A DNA stretch of 64,000 nucleotides. It comes from an uncultured Gemmiger sp. Its GTDB lineage: Bacteria > Bacillota > Clostridia > Oscillospirales > Ruminococcaceae. Shown in pieces: positions 62,931 to 64,000 of the stretch. The notes under the pieces are model-generated. The model was not told where the DNA came from. It made no database searches and worked only from the letters and a program-made list of their open reading frames with translations. The stretch lies in contig CALXHQ010000024.1 of the NCBI GenBank assembly GCA_944388145.1, forward strand, positions 62,001 through 126,000, read 5' to 3'. Position numbers and translations under genes: made by a program. Each line of letters starts with the position of its first letter. Position 1 is the first letter of the stretch.

Positions 62931-62966
62931 GGGGCTGTCCGAACACTGCTTCGGCAGCCCTCTTTG
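62931..62966 (+). terminator. Intercistronic hairpin between livJ and livH
   Basis: GGGCTG-T-CCGAA pairs with TTCGG-CAGCCC (11 bp, one bulged base), followed by TCTTTG. The T-run is weak, so partial read-through into livH is likely. Confidence 0.65.
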
Positions 62967-63128
62967 TCATTTTGTGTTTGGGGACGACAAAATTCGTCTG
63001 TTTGTTCTGACGGGTATCGTATCCGGCACTTGATTTCTATCAATTTTGGCTGCCCGGTTTACTGTTCTGACAAACTTCCCCCAAAGTGGGAACAGACAGA
63101 AAGCGGGAATTGTGAGGTGTGTTTCAAC

Positions 63129-64000
63129 ATGCAATTTTTGTCCTACCTGATCAGCGGTATCAGCCTGGGCAGTGTCTATGCATTGATTGCCTTGGGTTAC
63201 ACCATGGTGTATGGTATCGCAAAGATGCTGAACTTTGCACACGGCGATATCATCATGATCGGCAGTTATGTCATCTTTTTTGCATTTGGCAGCTTTGGGA
63301 TGAACCCCATACTGTCCGTGATCTTGTCCATGGTGGTTTGTACCATTCTGGGTGTCACCATTGAGCGTGTAGCCTACCGCCCCCTGCGTGAGGCGCCGTC
63401 TCTGGCCGTTTTGATCACCGCCATTGGTGTCAGTTATCTGCTGCAGCAGGTGGCACAGCTGCTGTGGTCGGCCAACCCCAAAAGTTTCCAATCCATTGTG
63501 ACAGGTATTGGTCTGAAACCTTTGGTGCTGTTTGACGGGCAGCTGACCATCTCGGCAGAGGCTATCGTAACCATTATTGCCTGCGTGATCATTATGGTGG
63601 CGTTGACTGCCTTTGTCAATCACACGGTTCCCGGCCATGCCATGCTGGCTGTCAGCGAGGACCGCGGTGCCGCCCAGTTGATGGGAGTCAATGTTAACGG
63701 CACCATCGCCCTGACCTTTGCTATAGGCTCTGCTCTGGCCGCCGTTGCCGGTGCGTTGCTGTGTTCCTCTTACCCGACGCTGTCGCCCACCACCGGCGCC
63801 ATGCCCGGCATCAAGGCATTTGTTGCCGCGGTATTTGGTGGCATCGGTTCGATCCCCGGTGCATTTCTGGGCGGCGTGTTGCTGGGGGTAATCGAAAACC
63901 TCAGCAAGGCCTATATCTCTACGCAGCTGTCGGATGCCATCGTGTTCTTGGTGCTGATTGTTGTGCTGGTGGTTAAGCCTACCGGTCTGCTGGGCAAAAA
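63129..64000 (+). CDS. livH: Branched-chain amino acid-type ABC transporter permease LivH (3' end outside window)
   Basis: 290 complete codons are present and no stop is reached, but homologues end within a few residues of the last motif seen (VKPTGLLGKK), so almost all of the gene is here. Eight hydrophobic segments; LNFAHGDIIMIGSY and MAVSEDRGAAQLMGVN-like (AVSEDRGAAQLMGVNV) are the LivH EAA-type motifs. It forms the membrane channel with LivM and works with LivG/LivF ATPases, expected downstream. The ATG is about 10 nt after GTGAGGTG. Confidence 0.93.
   Translation, partial: MQFLSYLISGISLGSVYALIALGYTMVYGIAKMLNFAHGDIIMIGSYVIFFAFGSFGMNPILSVILSMVVCTILGVTIERVAYRPLREAPSLAVLITAIGVSYLLQQVAQLLWSANPKSFQSIVTGIGLKPLVLFDGQLTISAEAIVTIIACVIIMVALTAFVNHTVPGHAMLAVSEDRGAAQLMGVNVNGTIALTFAIGSALAAVAGALLCSSYPTLSPTTGAMPGIKAFVAAVFGGIGSIPGAFLGGVLLGVIENLSKAYISTQLSDAIVFLVLIVVLVVKPTGLLGK

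Noticed and set aside
1..64000. Mobile elements, CRISPR arrays, prophage or defence islands
   Set aside because: No transposase, integrase, terminal repeats, regular direct repeats or phage genes were found; the only repeats are short hairpins and operators.

Overview
The window looks like chromosomal DNA of a GC-rich, anaerobic, low-motility Clostridia member, most like Ruminococcaceae/Oscillospiraceae gut bacteria of the Faecalibacterium/Gemmiger/Subdoligranulum type. This is an inference from gene content: Spo0A and SpoIVB, NADH-peroxidase-type rubrerythrin, ThyX instead of ThyA, AsnA, the era-yqzL-recO order, strong AAGGAGG ribosome binding sites and TTGACA/TATAAT promoters. No species can be named from the sequence alone. 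I see no insertion sequence, prophage, CRISPR array, rRNA or integrase; the gene content is that of an ordinary core chromosome with a few less-studied operons.

Layout. 0-3.4 kb: era end, a YqzL-like small protein, recO and mutS2 (DNA repair). 3.5-6.6 kb (minus): a pseudouridine synthase coupled to a DUF6311-type membrane protein, and tRNA-Leu(TAA). 6.7-10.6 kb: a Gx-type transporter, rubrerythrin, and metY-metA, which together make homocysteine from homoserine by the acetyl route. 10.7-15.4 kb (minus): asnA and a heterodimeric ABC exporter. 15.6-22.3 kb: a ClpC-like unfoldase without the middle domain, pcrA, and thyX-tmk (dTMP then dTDP). 22.4-34.8 kb: GNAT, mltG, U32 peptidase, family-4 UDG, a PRK06851-type ATPase, a nuclease-helicase fusion, deoB, a YdcF protein, an esterase and a DUF6056 membrane protein. 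35.0-41.5 kb: a polymerase-like membrane protein, then a LysR regulator divergent from a polar amino acid (probably cystine) ABC transporter, a Cys-rich small protein, a frameshifted Fe-S aldo/keto reductase and tRNA-Leu(TAG).

41.7-49.9 kb: spoIVB-spo0A, pta, an esterase, a GH10-like lipo/secreted protein, a Fur-family regulator, an AT-rich non-coding island and rarA. 50.0-54.8 kb: nth, a GntR regulator, pyrB-pyrI, and a MATE transporter preceded by a long structured leader. 54.9-58.9 kb (minus): an LRR protein, a VWA/HxxxH protein and a MoxR-type AAA+ ATPase in one operon, the best candidate for an uncharacterised system here. 59.0-64 kb: glnS and xpt on the minus strand, divergent from livJ and livH; livH is cut by the window end.

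Boundaries between units are unusually clear: most convergent gene pairs share a long perfect hairpin with A/T tails that can stop transcription both ways, and many operons have a near-consensus sigma-A promoter with 16-18 bp spacing. Starts were chosen from ribosome binding site spacing; several lie downstream of the longest possible start.
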